From: Blautia glucerasea
GTDB taxonomy: Bacteria; Bacillota; Clostridia; Lachnospirales; Lachnospiraceae
Assembly: GCF_013304385.1 (NCBI RefSeq)
Contig: NZ_JAAITU010000001.1
Location: 62,001-126,000, forward strand
Length of the DNA stretch: 64,000 bases
Reading direction: 5' to 3'
In this document: in pieces, positions 54,642 through 60,909 of the stretch
Layout of the letters: the number at the start of each line of letters is the position of its first letter
Numbering within the stretch: the first letter of the stretch is position 1
Notes under the pieces: model-generated
Database searches by the model: none
What the model was told of the DNA's origin: nothing
Seen by the model: only the letters and a program-made list of their open reading frames with translations
Position numbers and translations under genes: made by a program

Positions 54642-54740
54642 TAATTGCCTGCTGATCGGATAGCAGCAATACCAGCAGAGCTTTGATACAGGCTGTAATG
54701 CGAATAAAGTTTTAATTGTGAAAGTACTGAACAATTACGA
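54642..54740. repeat. Possible dispersed repeat (GTAACTATTCAG family, reversed)
   Basis: Reading on the minus strand from 54739, GTAATTGTTCAGTAC matches the family arm; the other arm is degenerate. TAATTGT/ACAATTA also form a small hairpin. Confidence 0.35.
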
Positions 54741-54747
54741 AATTATA

Positions 54748-54797
54748 AAGGATAGTGGATATGACAGAGATTTCTGCCGATTCCACTATCCTTTTTG
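54748..54797 (+). terminator. Terminator hairpin
   Basis: AAGGATAGTGGA pairs with TCCACTATCCTT around a 22-nt loop, then TTT. Likely ends the 54381 gene transcript. Confidence 0.7.
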
Positions 54798-54833
54798 GCT
54801 TTTATGCAATATATTTTTTGTATCCCGGACAAC

Positions 54834-54863
54834 AAAAAGTCTCCGGAAATCCGGAGACTTTTG
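54834..54863. terminator. Bidirectional terminator
   Basis: AAAAGTCTCCGGA-AA-TCCGGAGACTTTT, a perfect 13-bp stem; on the minus strand it ends the cold-shock transcript. Confidence 0.85.
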
Positions 54864-54937
54864 CTGCTATCAGAAAATATTAAAATTCTCTTTCTGCTGT
54901 TGGTCAGTACTCAATAGTATACAGGGTACAAAATTAA

Positions 54938-55138
54938 TTATAATTTTGTAACGTTAGCAGCCTGCATTCCACGAGCTCCCTCGGTAAGATCATAAGTTAC
55001 AGCCTGACCCTCTTCAAGAGATTTGAAGCCTTCACCGTTGATTGCGGAAAAATGTACAAATACATCAGCACCGTCTTCACCTGTGATGAATCCGTAACCT
55101 TTTTCAGCGTTGAACCATTTTACAGTTCCCTTGTTCAT
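54938..55138 (-). CDS. cspA: Cold-shock protein
   Basis: A 66-residue CspA/CspB protein. RNA-binding motifs RNP1 KGYGFITG and RNP2 VFVHFSAI are intact. Binds single-stranded RNA and prevents secondary structure in the cold. A consensus promoter lies 133 bp upstream, leaving a long leader as is usual for cold-shock genes, and GGAGG precedes ATG. Confidence 0.96.
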   Translation of the reverse strand: MNKGTVKWFNAEKGYGFITGEDGADVFVHFSAINGEGFKSLEEGQAVTYDLTEGARGMQAANVTKL

Positions 55139-55277
55139 CTTGTTACCTCCATAAAAATAAAAAGTTAAAAGCAGTTCTGGCGAAAAAAATCACCAGATTT
55201 TACAGACTATATCATGTAATCATATAATCTCTAAAAACTAGTGATGATTTTACATTAATAATCCCTGACATGGTTTG

Positions 55278-55306
55278 ATTATATATCCGGTTTTTCTAAA
55301 TGTCAA
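55278..55306 (-). promoter_or_regulatory. cspA promoter
   Basis: On the minus strand TTGACA (55301-55306), exactly 17 bp, TATAAT (55278-55283): a full consensus match. Confidence 0.9.
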
Positions 55307-55473
55307 GGATTAATAAGAAAAAGGGCTTTATTAAATGGTATTTTTCGTGTATTATGCAAAATTAATGATCGAAAAGCCTGTAAAAATAGGGATATTCATG
55401 ATGCGAAAAGCTTCGTCAAAATGGTTTTACGAATTATTTACGAATTATATGCTCCGAATGCGTATTTTGCCAA

Positions 55474-55502
55474 TTGAAATAGCCAGATGATAATAGTATA
55501 AT
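55474..55502 (+). promoter_or_regulatory. Promoter of secreted protein gene
   Basis: TTGAAA (55474-55479), 17 bp, TATAAT (55497-55502). Confidence 0.8.
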
Positions 55503-55533
55503 ATTAATAAAAATATTCAAGGAGGAATATGAA

Positions 55534-55977
55534 ATGAAGAAAAGAATGATGTTTGCAGCTGCTGTTTTATCTATCGGTTTAATGGCCACTCCGATCAGTG
55601 CCGAAGACGTAACTGCAGGATTGGATTTAGACTCTATGAGTGTAGAAGACTTGGTGTTACTTAGAGACGCTGTCAATCAGAAGATTGGTGAAAAGGGTGG
55701 AGATAATATTTTACCAGAGGGAACATATGAGGTTGGGGTAGATATAAAACCGGGACATTATAAAGCATACTGTTGTCCGGGATATGATTTGGCTAATTTT
55801 AATGTTTATGAATCAAAAGAAGCATGTCAGGCAACTGATAATCCGATTCAGGATTCTGTAGGTATCGACGACCAGGATGCAGCTATGATAAATTTAGATG
55901 AGGGAGAATGGCTGACTGTTACGTGGGGTTCCGCCATAATTGAAGAAGTCAACGCTTCCTGGGCACCGGAAGAATAA
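55534..55977 (+). CDS. Small secreted protein, unknown
   Basis: A 147-residue protein with a signal peptide (1-23, ISAED). Residues about 68-145 form a beta-rich domain beginning LPEGTYEVGVDIKPGHYKAY, seen in other Firmicute secreted proteins and lipoproteins of unknown role. Own promoter and terminator. Marks the last ordinary gene before the small-gene array; whether it belongs to the mobile region is unclear. Confidence 0.75.
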   Translation: MKKRMMFAAAVLSIGLMATPISAEDVTAGLDLDSMSVEDLVLLRDAVNQKIGEKGGDNILPEGTYEVGVDIKPGHYKAYCCPGYDLANFNVYESKEACQATDNPIQDSVGIDDQDAAMINLDEGEWLTVTWGSAIIEEVNASWAPEE

Positions 55978-55991
55978 AAATCAAATATTCC

Positions 55992-56022
55992 AAAGGACTT
56001 ACATTCGTGTAGGTCCTTTTTT
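55992..56022 (+). terminator. Terminator
   Basis: AAAGGACTTACA-TTCG-TGTAGGTCCTTTTTT: UUCG-closed stem with T-run. Confidence 0.9.
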
Positions 56023-56126
56023 AATGCCTAAAATTATTACCAATATTTACCGGTTGAATATCATTTTTCTTCTTTTTATCATTATTTGCAGATAATATCT
56101 AAAATTATTTGCAGGAGGAACACAAT

Positions 56127-56441
56127 ATGGTAAATATTGGAAAAATATGCAACAACTGTAACTGTGAGTTGAAAAAGTACGATAAGGTATATCGTACCAT
56201 TCGTGTGAAAGGCGGAGTTAAGATGAAAGTCAAAATCCAAAGGTATCAATGTCCAAAATGTAAACATATTTATCGAGAATTACCAGAGGATTTATACCCG
56301 CATAAACAATATGAATCAGAAATAATAGACGGTGTCGTAGAAGGACTGATTGATTCATCCACGCTAGGATTCGAGGATTACCCATGCGAAATGACGATGA
56401 AACGATGGCGAAAAGAGCATGAAGAATCTGAAGATGAATAA
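56127..56441 (+). CDS. Zinc-ribbon protein, DUF6431-like
   Basis: A 104-residue protein with two C-x2-C pairs (CNNC near 7 and CPKC near 41) that should bind one zinc ion. The text RYQCPKCKHIYRELPEDLYPHKQY resembles DUF6431 proteins associated with mobile elements. ATG 56127 follows CAGGAGG. It is the first gene of the accessory region on the plus strand. Possibly DNA-binding. Confidence 0.65.
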   Translation: MVNIGKICNNCNCELKKYDKVYRTIRVKGGVKMKVKIQRYQCPKCKHIYRELPEDLYPHKQYESEIIDGVVEGLIDSSTLGFEDYPCEMTMKRWRKEHEESEDE

Positions 56442-56522
56442 TGGAAAAAATTACCACCGTAGTTGTTTTTTAATATTTCGATGTTCGTAATAGAATGAGC
56501 CTTGAAGGGAGGTACAAAAGAA

Positions 56523-56576
56523 ATGATTATGAAACAGCTGAATCAAAATGAAAGGGGTGGTAAGGTTGGGAACTAG
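56523..56576 (+). CDS. Possible 17-residue leader peptide
   Basis: MIMKQLNQNERGGKVGN, starting 10 bp after GGGAGG and ending inside the next gene in another frame. The only good ribosome site in front of the next gene serves this frame, so translation of the two may be linked. Confidence 0.4.
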   Translation: MIMKQLNQNERGGKVGN

Positions 56577-56985
56577 GATACGACCGGAAATTTCCAAGAA
56601 AAATCCTTATTGGCTAGAGAAGCACAGATACTATGAGTTGAAGCATTTCTGCCAGCAGTATCCAGAATGGCAAAAGATTTATGGAAATATTAATGGTTTA
56701 TCTGCTTTTCCGAGAGATATGTCGATGGGGTCAAAATGGAAAAACATATCCAATCCGACGGAAAGAATTGCTATTATGCGAACTTATTATATGGATCGAA
56801 TGGATATGGTGAAAGTCACGGCAGAGAAAACTGATCCAATCCTGGCTAAGTATATTTCTTTCGGCGTAATTAATGGATGGTCTTATGACGTGCTCAAAGC
56901 TAGATTAAATATTCCGTGTTGTAAGGATATTTACTACGAGATGTATAGAAAATTCTTTTGGCTGTTGGACAAGGAGCGGGAATGA
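56548..56985 (+). CDS. Phage-type protein, possible regulator
   Basis: A 145-residue basic, helical protein. The C-terminal part (YISFGVINGWSYDVLKARLN, then CKDIYYEMYRKFFWLLD) has the shape of small phage transcription-activator proteins with a helix-turn-helix near the end. No firm family. ATG 56548 has no ribosome site; TTG 56566 has AAGGGGTGG before it and is a possible start. The reading may depend on the leader frame at 56523. Confidence 0.55.
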   Translation: MKGVVRLGTRIRPEISKKNPYWLEKHRYYELKHFCQQYPEWQKIYGNINGLSAFPRDMSMGSKWKNISNPTERIAIMRTYYMDRMDMVKVTAEKTDPILAKYISFGVINGWSYDVLKARLNIPCCKDIYYEMYRKFFWLLDKERE

Positions 56986-57012
56986 TTCGCACAAAAAACA
57001 TTTGCTATTATG
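56986..57012 (+). promoter_or_regulatory. TTCGC-type promoter A
   Basis: TTCGC, ten bases ending ACA, TTTGC, TATTAT (57006-57011). In front of the 57037 gene. Confidence 0.7.
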
Positions 57013-57036
57013 ACTAAAAAAAAGGAGGTCGTAATT

Positions 57037-57372
57037 ATGAATTACGAGTTGTTAGTTGATGACGTGAGAACGGCATCTAAAGAAGAATTGAAGAAACTTT
57101 TTTTTAAGGTCTGCGAGGCATCGAACGAGCGTTTTAAGAAGATCAACGATGATTTTCTGGAACGTATGGATCAGCTGGTTCGTGACTACAGAGCAGAAAA
57201 TTTGGTGCTTCAAGAAGAGACTGATCATAGGTTTAAGAAGATCAACGAAGACTACGAGAAACGTTTAAATGCGGTACTTGCGGATCGGGAGAAAGAAACT
57301 TTGATCCTTCTGAAAGATCAGCAGTTCTTTGCTAATCTACTAATTAATGCGTTGAAAGAATACGACAAATAA
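57037..57372 (+). CDS. Coiled-coil protein, unknown
   Basis: A 111-residue charged, helical protein. Two near-repeats, RFKKINDDFLERMDQLV and RFKKINEDYEKRLNAVL, 34 residues apart, form a predicted coiled coil. ATG 57037 is set by AAAGGAGG. Own promoter (A) and terminator. Confidence 0.72.
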   Translation: MNYELLVDDVRTASKEELKKLFFKVCEASNERFKKINDDFLERMDQLVRDYRAENLVLQEETDHRFKKINEDYEKRLNAVLADREKETLILLKDQQFFANLLINALKEYDK

Positions 57373-57384
57373 TAAGTCAGCCTT

Positions 57385-57424
57385 GAGGGAAACCGCATTA
57401 TGCGGAATCCCTCTTTGGTTTTCT
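57385..57424. terminator. Bidirectional terminator
   Basis: GAGGGA-TTCC... arms: GAGGGAAACCGCA pairs with TGCGGAATCCCTC, then TTT; it separates the convergent 57037 and 57425 genes. Confidence 0.85.
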
Positions 57425-57601
57425 TTAGCGGTTTAATACAGTTCCTATTATTTTTGCCATTTTTGAATGTGCAGACTGGCGATCTGCAATAGCCTCTTCG
57501 AGAGTCTTATCTCCATACACATCTCTTACCTGGTCTTCGGTCCATATATCACCGAACTCTTCCATTTTCTCAATAAAGGTATTGATTTCAATCTGATTCA
57601 T
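57425..57601 (-). CDS. Small minus-strand protein, unknown
   Basis: A 58-residue acidic helical protein (MNQIEINTFIEKMEEFGDIW at the start). The only minus-strand gene of the array. GGAAGGATGG is upstream of its ATG, and its promoter is a standard TTGCAA-17 bp-TATGAT rather than the array motif, so it is controlled differently. No family recognised. Confidence 0.62.
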   Translation of the reverse strand: MNQIEINTFIEKMEEFGDIWTEDQVRDVYGDKTLEEAIADRQSAHSKMAKIIGTVLNR

Positions 57602-57637
57602 AATGCTTTTACCATCCTTCCTTATTTGGTGAGACAA

Positions 57638-57666
57638 ATCATAACACCATAAAGTGTGTTTTGCAA
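57638..57666 (-). promoter_or_regulatory. Standard promoter of minus-strand gene
   Basis: On the minus strand: TTGCAA (57661-57666), 17 bp, TATGAT (57638-57643). Confidence 0.7.
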
Positions 57667-57696
57667 GGGATATTTTTAATCTAGGTTAGCTTTTGG

Positions 57697-57722
57697 CTCG
57701 CATAAATTACATCTCCTGTTAT
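57697..57722 (+). promoter_or_regulatory. TTCGC-type promoter B
   Basis: CTCGC, ATAAATTACA, TCTCC, TGTTAT (57717-57722). In front of the 57759 gene. Confidence 0.6.
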
Positions 57723-57758
57723 AGAGATAAATAAAACTAATTTAAGGAGGATTTCAAA

Positions 57759-58001
57759 ATGATTAATTTAAAAGCGATGCTAAATGCAGCAAACAGTAAA
57801 TACTCAGCGTTGTTGGATACGCTGTACGGACAGAAAGCCGAGTCGGAGTCTAATGGAGATTACGATAAGGCCATACGTCTTGTACATAGTATGTACAACG
57901 ACCAGGTAGAACTGTTAGCTCAATTGAGTGAGGCTGAAAAAGAAAATGAGAGAAAGGAGATGGAAGGCTTACAAATAGTTAGTTTTGTCAACAGAGATTG
58001 A
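57759..58001 (+). CDS. Small helical protein, unknown
   Basis: An 80-residue charged helical protein with no membrane segment. AAGGAGG before ATG. Its stop codon overlaps the left arm of its terminator. No family recognised. Confidence 0.7.
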   Translation: MINLKAMLNAANSKYSALLDTLYGQKAESESNGDYDKAIRLVHSMYNDQVELLAQLSEAEKENERKEMEGLQIVSFVNRD

Positions 58002-58032
58002 GTCCTGGTCAAGGACTCTTTCTTTTTTTTTC
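58000..58032 (+). terminator. Terminator
   Basis: GAGTCCT-GGTCA-AGGACTC, then TTTCTTTTTTTTT. Confidence 0.88.
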
Positions 58033-58058
58033 TTCGTAAACAGTACGGAGGTTACGAT
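58033..58058 (+). promoter_or_regulatory. TTCGC-type promoter C (degenerate)
   Basis: TTCGT, AAACAGTACG, GAGGT, TACGAT: spacing kept, sequence weaker. Confidence 0.4.
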
Positions 58059-58111
58059 TAAGGAAGCTATATTTATATAATAAAAATTTTTTATAAAGGA
58101 GGAAACAAAAC

Positions 58112-58324
58112 ATGTATTATCTTATTTTCTTAGGAGGAGTAATCCTTGGAACCATCCTCACAAACGCACTTTTCTACATGAAGTGCGGAAGAGGATATTT
58201 TACAGTAATTCCTTATGATGAAGACGACACCGGGTTTTATAAGGTGAATATTCGTATTCCATCAGATCAGGATTTGCTAAAAAAAGACAAGATCATCCTT
58301 GCAAAAGAAAATTCGCAGGATTAA
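58112..58324 (+). CDS. Small membrane protein, unknown
   Basis: A 70-residue protein: N-terminal membrane helix (about 2-22) and a polar tail. AAAGGAGG before ATG. Its final codons carry promoter K for the next gene. Confidence 0.7.
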   Translation: MYYLIFLGGVILGTILTNALFYMKCGRGYFTVIPYDEDDTGFYKVNIRIPSDQDLLKKDKIILAKENSQD

Positions 58325-58337
58325 CAGTCTCTATTGT
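58312..58337 (+). promoter_or_regulatory. TTCGC-type promoter K
   Basis: TTCGC, AGGATTAACA, GTCTC, TATTGT (58332-58337). It overlaps the end of the upstream gene by 13 bp. Confidence 0.55.
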
Positions 58338-58373
58338 GGAACTATTGACTGAATTGAAAAGGAGGATTTCAAA

Positions 58374-58736
58374 ATGGAAGAAGAAAAGACTTTGAAAGAA
58401 AAGCTGGAGGAGCAGTGGGTAAGAGAACTTACAGTGTTGGATGCGATGGACATCAATGACGAATGCTATGACATTCAGATGTCGAGGGTCGAGAATCTTG
58501 AGAAACTTATGGCTGATTTGGATAAGGCCGAAATGGAAGCTTCTACAAAAATGGAGCAACTGGAATCGGACAAGTCTGAACAGAAACGTAAGGGTAAACT
58601 TGAGATATTCAAAACCTCGGCACCGATCGTCGCGGCAGTCGTTATGGGGTTCGTGTCTATGGTGTGGGAGAAAACTGACACAATTACCTCTACAGCTGGG
58701 AAGTTGAGCCTTAGAGATTCGATTAGATTCAGATAG
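58374..58736 (+). CDS. Coiled-coil protein with C-terminal membrane helix
   Basis: A 120-residue protein: charged coiled coil (about 1-80), then a hydrophobic stretch (SAPIVAAVVMGFVSMVW, about 86-102). Similar shape to phage-coded tail-anchored proteins. Function unknown. AAGGAGG precedes ATG. Confidence 0.7.
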   Translation: MEEEKTLKEKLEEQWVRELTVLDAMDINDECYDIQMSRVENLEKLMADLDKAEMEASTKMEQLESDKSEQKRKGKLEIFKTSAPIVAAVVMGFVSMVWEKTDTITSTAGKLSLRDSIRFR

Positions 58737-58738
58737 GT

Positions 58739-58778
58739 TCAGGACTAGGGGCTCGTTACATACGGGTCCTTTTAGTTT
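58739..58778 (+). terminator. Weak terminator
   Basis: AGGAC at 58741 pairs with GTCCT at 58766 with a partly paired interior, then TTTTAG. Confidence 0.45.
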
Positions 58779-58796
58779 TGCTTTGAAGAGGATTTT

Positions 58797-59156
58797 ATGA
58801 GATACCATTACGACAAGCCAGATCATTACACATCTATGTATGGACAGATTTATATTTGCAATCATCCGGTGTATAGCAGATGCACTTTGTATAAAATTGG
58901 CGACGATGGTCTGGCTGTTATTCAGCAAAGGTATGATACAAGGTCAAAATGTACATGGTGGACAGAAATAGATCCGTGGTTGGTGGATACTTTATATTTA
59001 CATTCCGGATTCAAGAAGTTTTTTGATGAAAGATCTGGCGAATGCGAAGAAGGGTTATATCCAACAGTGAGTATCCGACAGATTATGTGGGCTTTGAAGA
59101 TGAAACCAATTCCAAGAGAACGCTGGGAAACCTGTTTTGACCGTAGGGATATTTAG
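58797..59156 (+). CDS. Conserved mobile-element protein, unknown
   Basis: A 119-residue soluble protein rich in aromatic residues (YICNHPVYSRCTLYKIGDDG, TWWTEIDPWLVDTLYLH, IMWALKMKPIPRERWETCFD). Its look is that of a conserved protein of Lachnospiraceae phages and conjugative elements, but no named family can be given. GAAGAGG before ATG; it may be read through from the previous gene. Confidence 0.7.
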   Translation: MRYHYDKPDHYTSMYGQIYICNHPVYSRCTLYKIGDDGLAVIQQRYDTRSKCTWWTEIDPWLVDTLYLHSGFKKFFDERSGECEEGLYPTVSIRQIMWALKMKPIPRERWETCFDRRDI

Positions 59157-59178
59157 CGTGAAATACAGCTGCTATTAT
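59154..59178 (+). promoter_or_regulatory. TTCGC-type promoter D (one base shorter)
   Basis: TAGCG, TGAAATACA, GCTGC, TATTAT (59173-59178); middle block is nine instead of ten bases. Confidence 0.4.
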
Positions 59179-59207
59179 GAAAAAAAAAAGTTTATGGAGG
59201 ATCTATC

Positions 59208-59432
59208 ATGAAGAAAAATACATTAATGACACCGGAGACGATCAAAGAAATTGAGAGTTTAATTCCGGATCACGGAGAAGCACTTATACGATGGGGAGCT
59301 CAGTTACACCGAGACGGCATTGTAAAAGGAGGTATTGGCGCCGTAATTGGAATGGCAATAGGCTTGATCGCGGTGTCTGTAAAAGATTCATGGAAAAAAA
59401 TCGATAACAACGAGGAGGAGGAGGAGTCCTAA
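59208..59432 (+). CDS. Small membrane protein with acidic tail, unknown
   Basis: A 74-residue protein: amphipathic N-terminal part, a glycine-rich membrane helix (GGIGAVIGMAIGLIAVSV, about 43-60), and an all-acidic end. ATGGAGGATC spacing before ATG. No family recognised. Its stop lies in the terminator stem. Confidence 0.7.
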   Translation: MKKNTLMTPETIKEIESLIPDHGEALIRWGAQLHRDGIVKGGIGAVIGMAIGLIAVSVKDSWKKIDNNEEEEES

Positions 59433-59450
59433 CAAGGGCTCTTTCTTTTT
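59424..59450 (+). terminator. Terminator
   Basis: GAGTCCT-AACA-AGGGCTC, then TTTCTTTTT. The T-run merges into promoter E. Confidence 0.85.
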
Positions 59451-59474
59451 CGCTAAAATTACAACTCCTTTAAT
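59449..59474 (+). promoter_or_regulatory. TTCGC-type promoter E
   Basis: TTCGC, TAAAATTACA, ACTCC, TTTAAT (59469-59474). Confidence 0.75.
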
Positions 59475-59510
59475 GAAAACAAACACGTTTAAATAAAGGA
59501 GGATTTTGTT

Positions 59511-59930
59511 ATGTTGAAGAGAATGGTAATTATGATGGTAGCTGTTATTACAGTGGTTTTCGGAGCAATTGAGGTTAGCGCCGATGCTAGTGATATGACA
59601 GAGGCGAAATTGTTACTAATCGATGAGACAAAAAATGAGATCGAGAGATCTAATCGTGTTATTGAAGAGAAGGAACTGGATGATTCAAAGTATTATTCAG
59701 AACTGGGAGATATTGAGGAACGTTTTGACGGACTCGAAATCGACATTGAGCAGAAACTGGTTGTCAACGGTGATCTGTATATAATCGAATATGTATGCTC
59801 ATACGACTACGATAATGTGGCGTATGATGTAGACAAAGTTTGGTTATACAGTGAACGGGATGATAAGTGGTTTTCTGACGATGACGATTTTGTGGATGTC
59901 GTCAACGCCAGATATCCCGAGATCTGGTAA
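59511..59930 (+). CDS. Small secreted protein, unknown
   Basis: A 139-residue exported protein. Signal peptide 1-25 (VSADA). The rest is acidic, with a helical middle and a beta-rich end (YIIEYVCSYDYDNVAYDVDK). AAGGAGG before ATG. One of the few exported proteins of the array. No family. Confidence 0.7.
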   Translation: MLKRMVIMMVAVITVVFGAIEVSADASDMTEAKLLLIDETKNEIERSNRVIEEKELDDSKYYSELGDIEERFDGLEIDIEQKLVVNGDLYIIEYVCSYDYDNVAYDVDKVWLYSERDDKWFSDDDDFVDVVNARYPEIW

Positions 59931-59935
59931 TATTT

Positions 59936-59966
59936 GGGAACTTCGGTTCCCTTTTCTTTTTCTTTT
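59936..59966 (+). terminator. Terminator
   Basis: GGGAAC-TTCG-GTTCCC followed by TTTTCTTTTTC. Confidence 0.92.
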
Positions 59967-59990
59967 CGCATATTTTACATCTTCTTTAAT
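59965..59990 (+). promoter_or_regulatory. TTCGC-type promoter F
   Basis: TTCGC, ATATTTTACA, TCTTC, TTTAAT (59985-59990). Confidence 0.75.
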
Positions 59991-60021
59991 GGAACAATAA
60001 AAAAGGAAAGGAGGTATAAAG

Positions 60022-60183
60022 ATGATACTACTTATGACACTATTGATAGCGTTACTAATTGCAGCGGTTATTATCATCGCCGGTTTAGGTTTAGCCGGTG
60101 GGGTAACAATCGTGCTGTTTAGTGACGTAATCGTGTGTGTCGGATTGATAGTATTAGTCATCCGACACTTCATGAAAAAGTAG
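60022..60183 (+). CDS. Two-helix membrane peptide, unknown
   Basis: A 53-residue protein that is almost wholly hydrophobic: helix about 3-24, a short turn, helix about 29-47, ending RHFMKK. AAAGGAGG seven bases before ATG; own promoter F and own terminator. The layout resembles holins or small membrane toxins, but nothing beyond shape supports this. Confidence 0.68.
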   Translation: MILLMTLLIALLIAAVIIIAGLGLAGGVTIVLFSDVIVCVGLIVLVIRHFMKK

Positions 60184-60192
60184 TTCTAAGCG

Positions 60193-60217
60193 GAGCCAAC
60201 GTTGGCTCTTGCTTTTC
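60193..60217 (+). terminator. Terminator
   Basis: GAGCCAAC pairs with the adjacent GTTGGCTC (perfect palindrome), then TTGCTTTT. Confidence 0.85.
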
Positions 60218-60240
60218 GCATATTTTACAATTGCTTTAAT
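60215..60240 (+). promoter_or_regulatory. TTCGC-type promoter G
   Basis: TTCGC, ATATTTTACA, ATTGC, TTTAAT (60235-60240). Confidence 0.75.
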
Positions 60241-60271
60241 GAAAACAATATTGAAGAAGGAGGTACAAAAA

Positions 60272-60337
60272 ATGGCAGTAACGATTGCATTTCTTGCAGG
60301 GCTGTTAGTCTATTCATTATTGAAGTATTTTGAGTAG
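60272..60337 (+). CDS. 21-residue membrane micropeptide
   Basis: Twenty-one codons encoding one hydrophobic helix (TIAFLAGLLVYSLL) with an acidic-aromatic end. GAAGGAGG lies seven bases before the ATG, promoter G lies upstream and a terminator follows, so the unit has every part of a gene despite its size. Function unknown. Confidence 0.6.
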   Translation: MAVTIAFLAGLLVYSLLKYFE

Positions 60338-60366
60338 GCGACGGTTTTAGCAGATAGTATGTCGAG

Positions 60367-60400
60367 AGAGGTCAGAAATGGCCTCTTTCTTTTATTTTGT
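60367..60400 (+). terminator. Terminator
   Basis: AGAGGTC-AGAAAT-GGCCTCT, then TTCTTTTATTTTG. Confidence 0.82.
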
Positions 60401-60403
60401 TTA

Positions 60404-60429
60404 TTCGCAAAAATTACACTTACTATAAT
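60404..60429 (+). promoter_or_regulatory. TTCGC-type promoter H
   Basis: TTCGC, AAAAATTACA, CTTAC, TATAAT (60424-60429). Best match to the consensus. Confidence 0.8.
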
Positions 60430-60476
60430 GGAACAATAGTGGTCTAAAAATAAAACGAATTAGGAGGATAAGGACT

Positions 60477-60725
60477 ATGTTAAAAGAGACAAAAGAATTA
60501 TGTGGAGTAATCGATGAGATTATGGACGTACTGAAAGGTGAATTTGATTTTGATACCGTTTGTGCTATGAACGATACAGATCTCAAATTTCTTCAGTTAT
60601 CTGTCAAACTTATCGAGGCAACCAAGAATTTCTATATGGCTCAGGGACAGGAATTATGCAACATTTCGACAAGGTTAGATCAGCTGTTACCAGCCCGGGA
60701 GGCATCAAGCCCGGATGAAATTTGA
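60477..60725 (+). CDS. Small helical protein, unknown
   Basis: An 82-residue soluble helical protein with no membrane segment, unlike several neighbours. TAGGAGG before ATG at a spacing of about 10. No family. Own promoter H and terminator. Confidence 0.7.
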   Translation: MLKETKELCGVIDEIMDVLKGEFDFDTVCAMNDTDLKFLQLSVKLIEATKNFYMAQGQELCNISTRLDQLLPAREASSPDEI

Positions 60726-60734
60726 TGCAAAAAG

Positions 60735-60764
60735 GAGGGGTCGAACATCGACTCTTCCATTTTA
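60735..60764 (+). terminator. Terminator
   Basis: GGGGTCGA-ACA-TCGACTCT, then TCCATTTTATT. Confidence 0.72.
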
Positions 60765-60790
60765 TTCGCTAAATTTACAATTCCTATAAT
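60765..60790 (+). promoter_or_regulatory. TTCGC-type promoter I (in front of tRNA-like RNA)
   Basis: TTCGC, TAAATTTACA, ATTCC, TATAAT (60785-60790). Transcription should start near 60797, the first base of the tRNA-like structure. Confidence 0.8.
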
Positions 60791-60795
60791 GAGAG

Positions 60796-60870
60796 AAACA
60801 GACAGCTCAGCAGGTACGAGCGGTCAGACTTCGGTCTGAATGGTCGTGGGTTCGATTCCCACTCTGTTTC
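60796..60870 (+). ncRNA. tRNA-like RNA with no anticodon loop
   Basis: Acceptor AAACAGA/TCTGTTT, then CA, D arm GCTC-AGCAGGTAC-GAGC with G18G19, and T arm GTGGG-TTCGATT-CCCAC with a normal T loop. Where the anticodon arm should be, TCAGAC-TTCG-GTCTGA forms a six-pair stem with a UUCG tetraloop, so there are no anticodon bases to read. The acceptor stem can extend by at least two more pairs (60794-60795 with 60870-60871). No CCA is encoded. A T-rich stretch follows. It may be a free RNA or the leader of the 60910 gene. Confidence 0.7.
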
Positions 60871-60909
60871 TTTTGCTTTTTATATTTTCACACGAAAAGG
60901 AGGATATTT

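Larger units (their letters stand above)
55139..55533. other. cspA leader, divergent promoters, AT-rich spacer
   Basis: 395 bp without a coding gene. About 130 bp (55139-55271) is the untranslated leader of cspA; its promoter is at 55278-55306. 55307-55473 is AT-rich with no recognised feature. The next gene's promoter is at 55474-55502. Confidence 0.7.

Noticed and set aside
60796-60870. Ordinary tRNA gene
   Set aside because: No 5-bp stem with 7-base loop can be drawn in the anticodon arm; only the six-pair UUCG hairpin fits, so no amino acid can be assigned.
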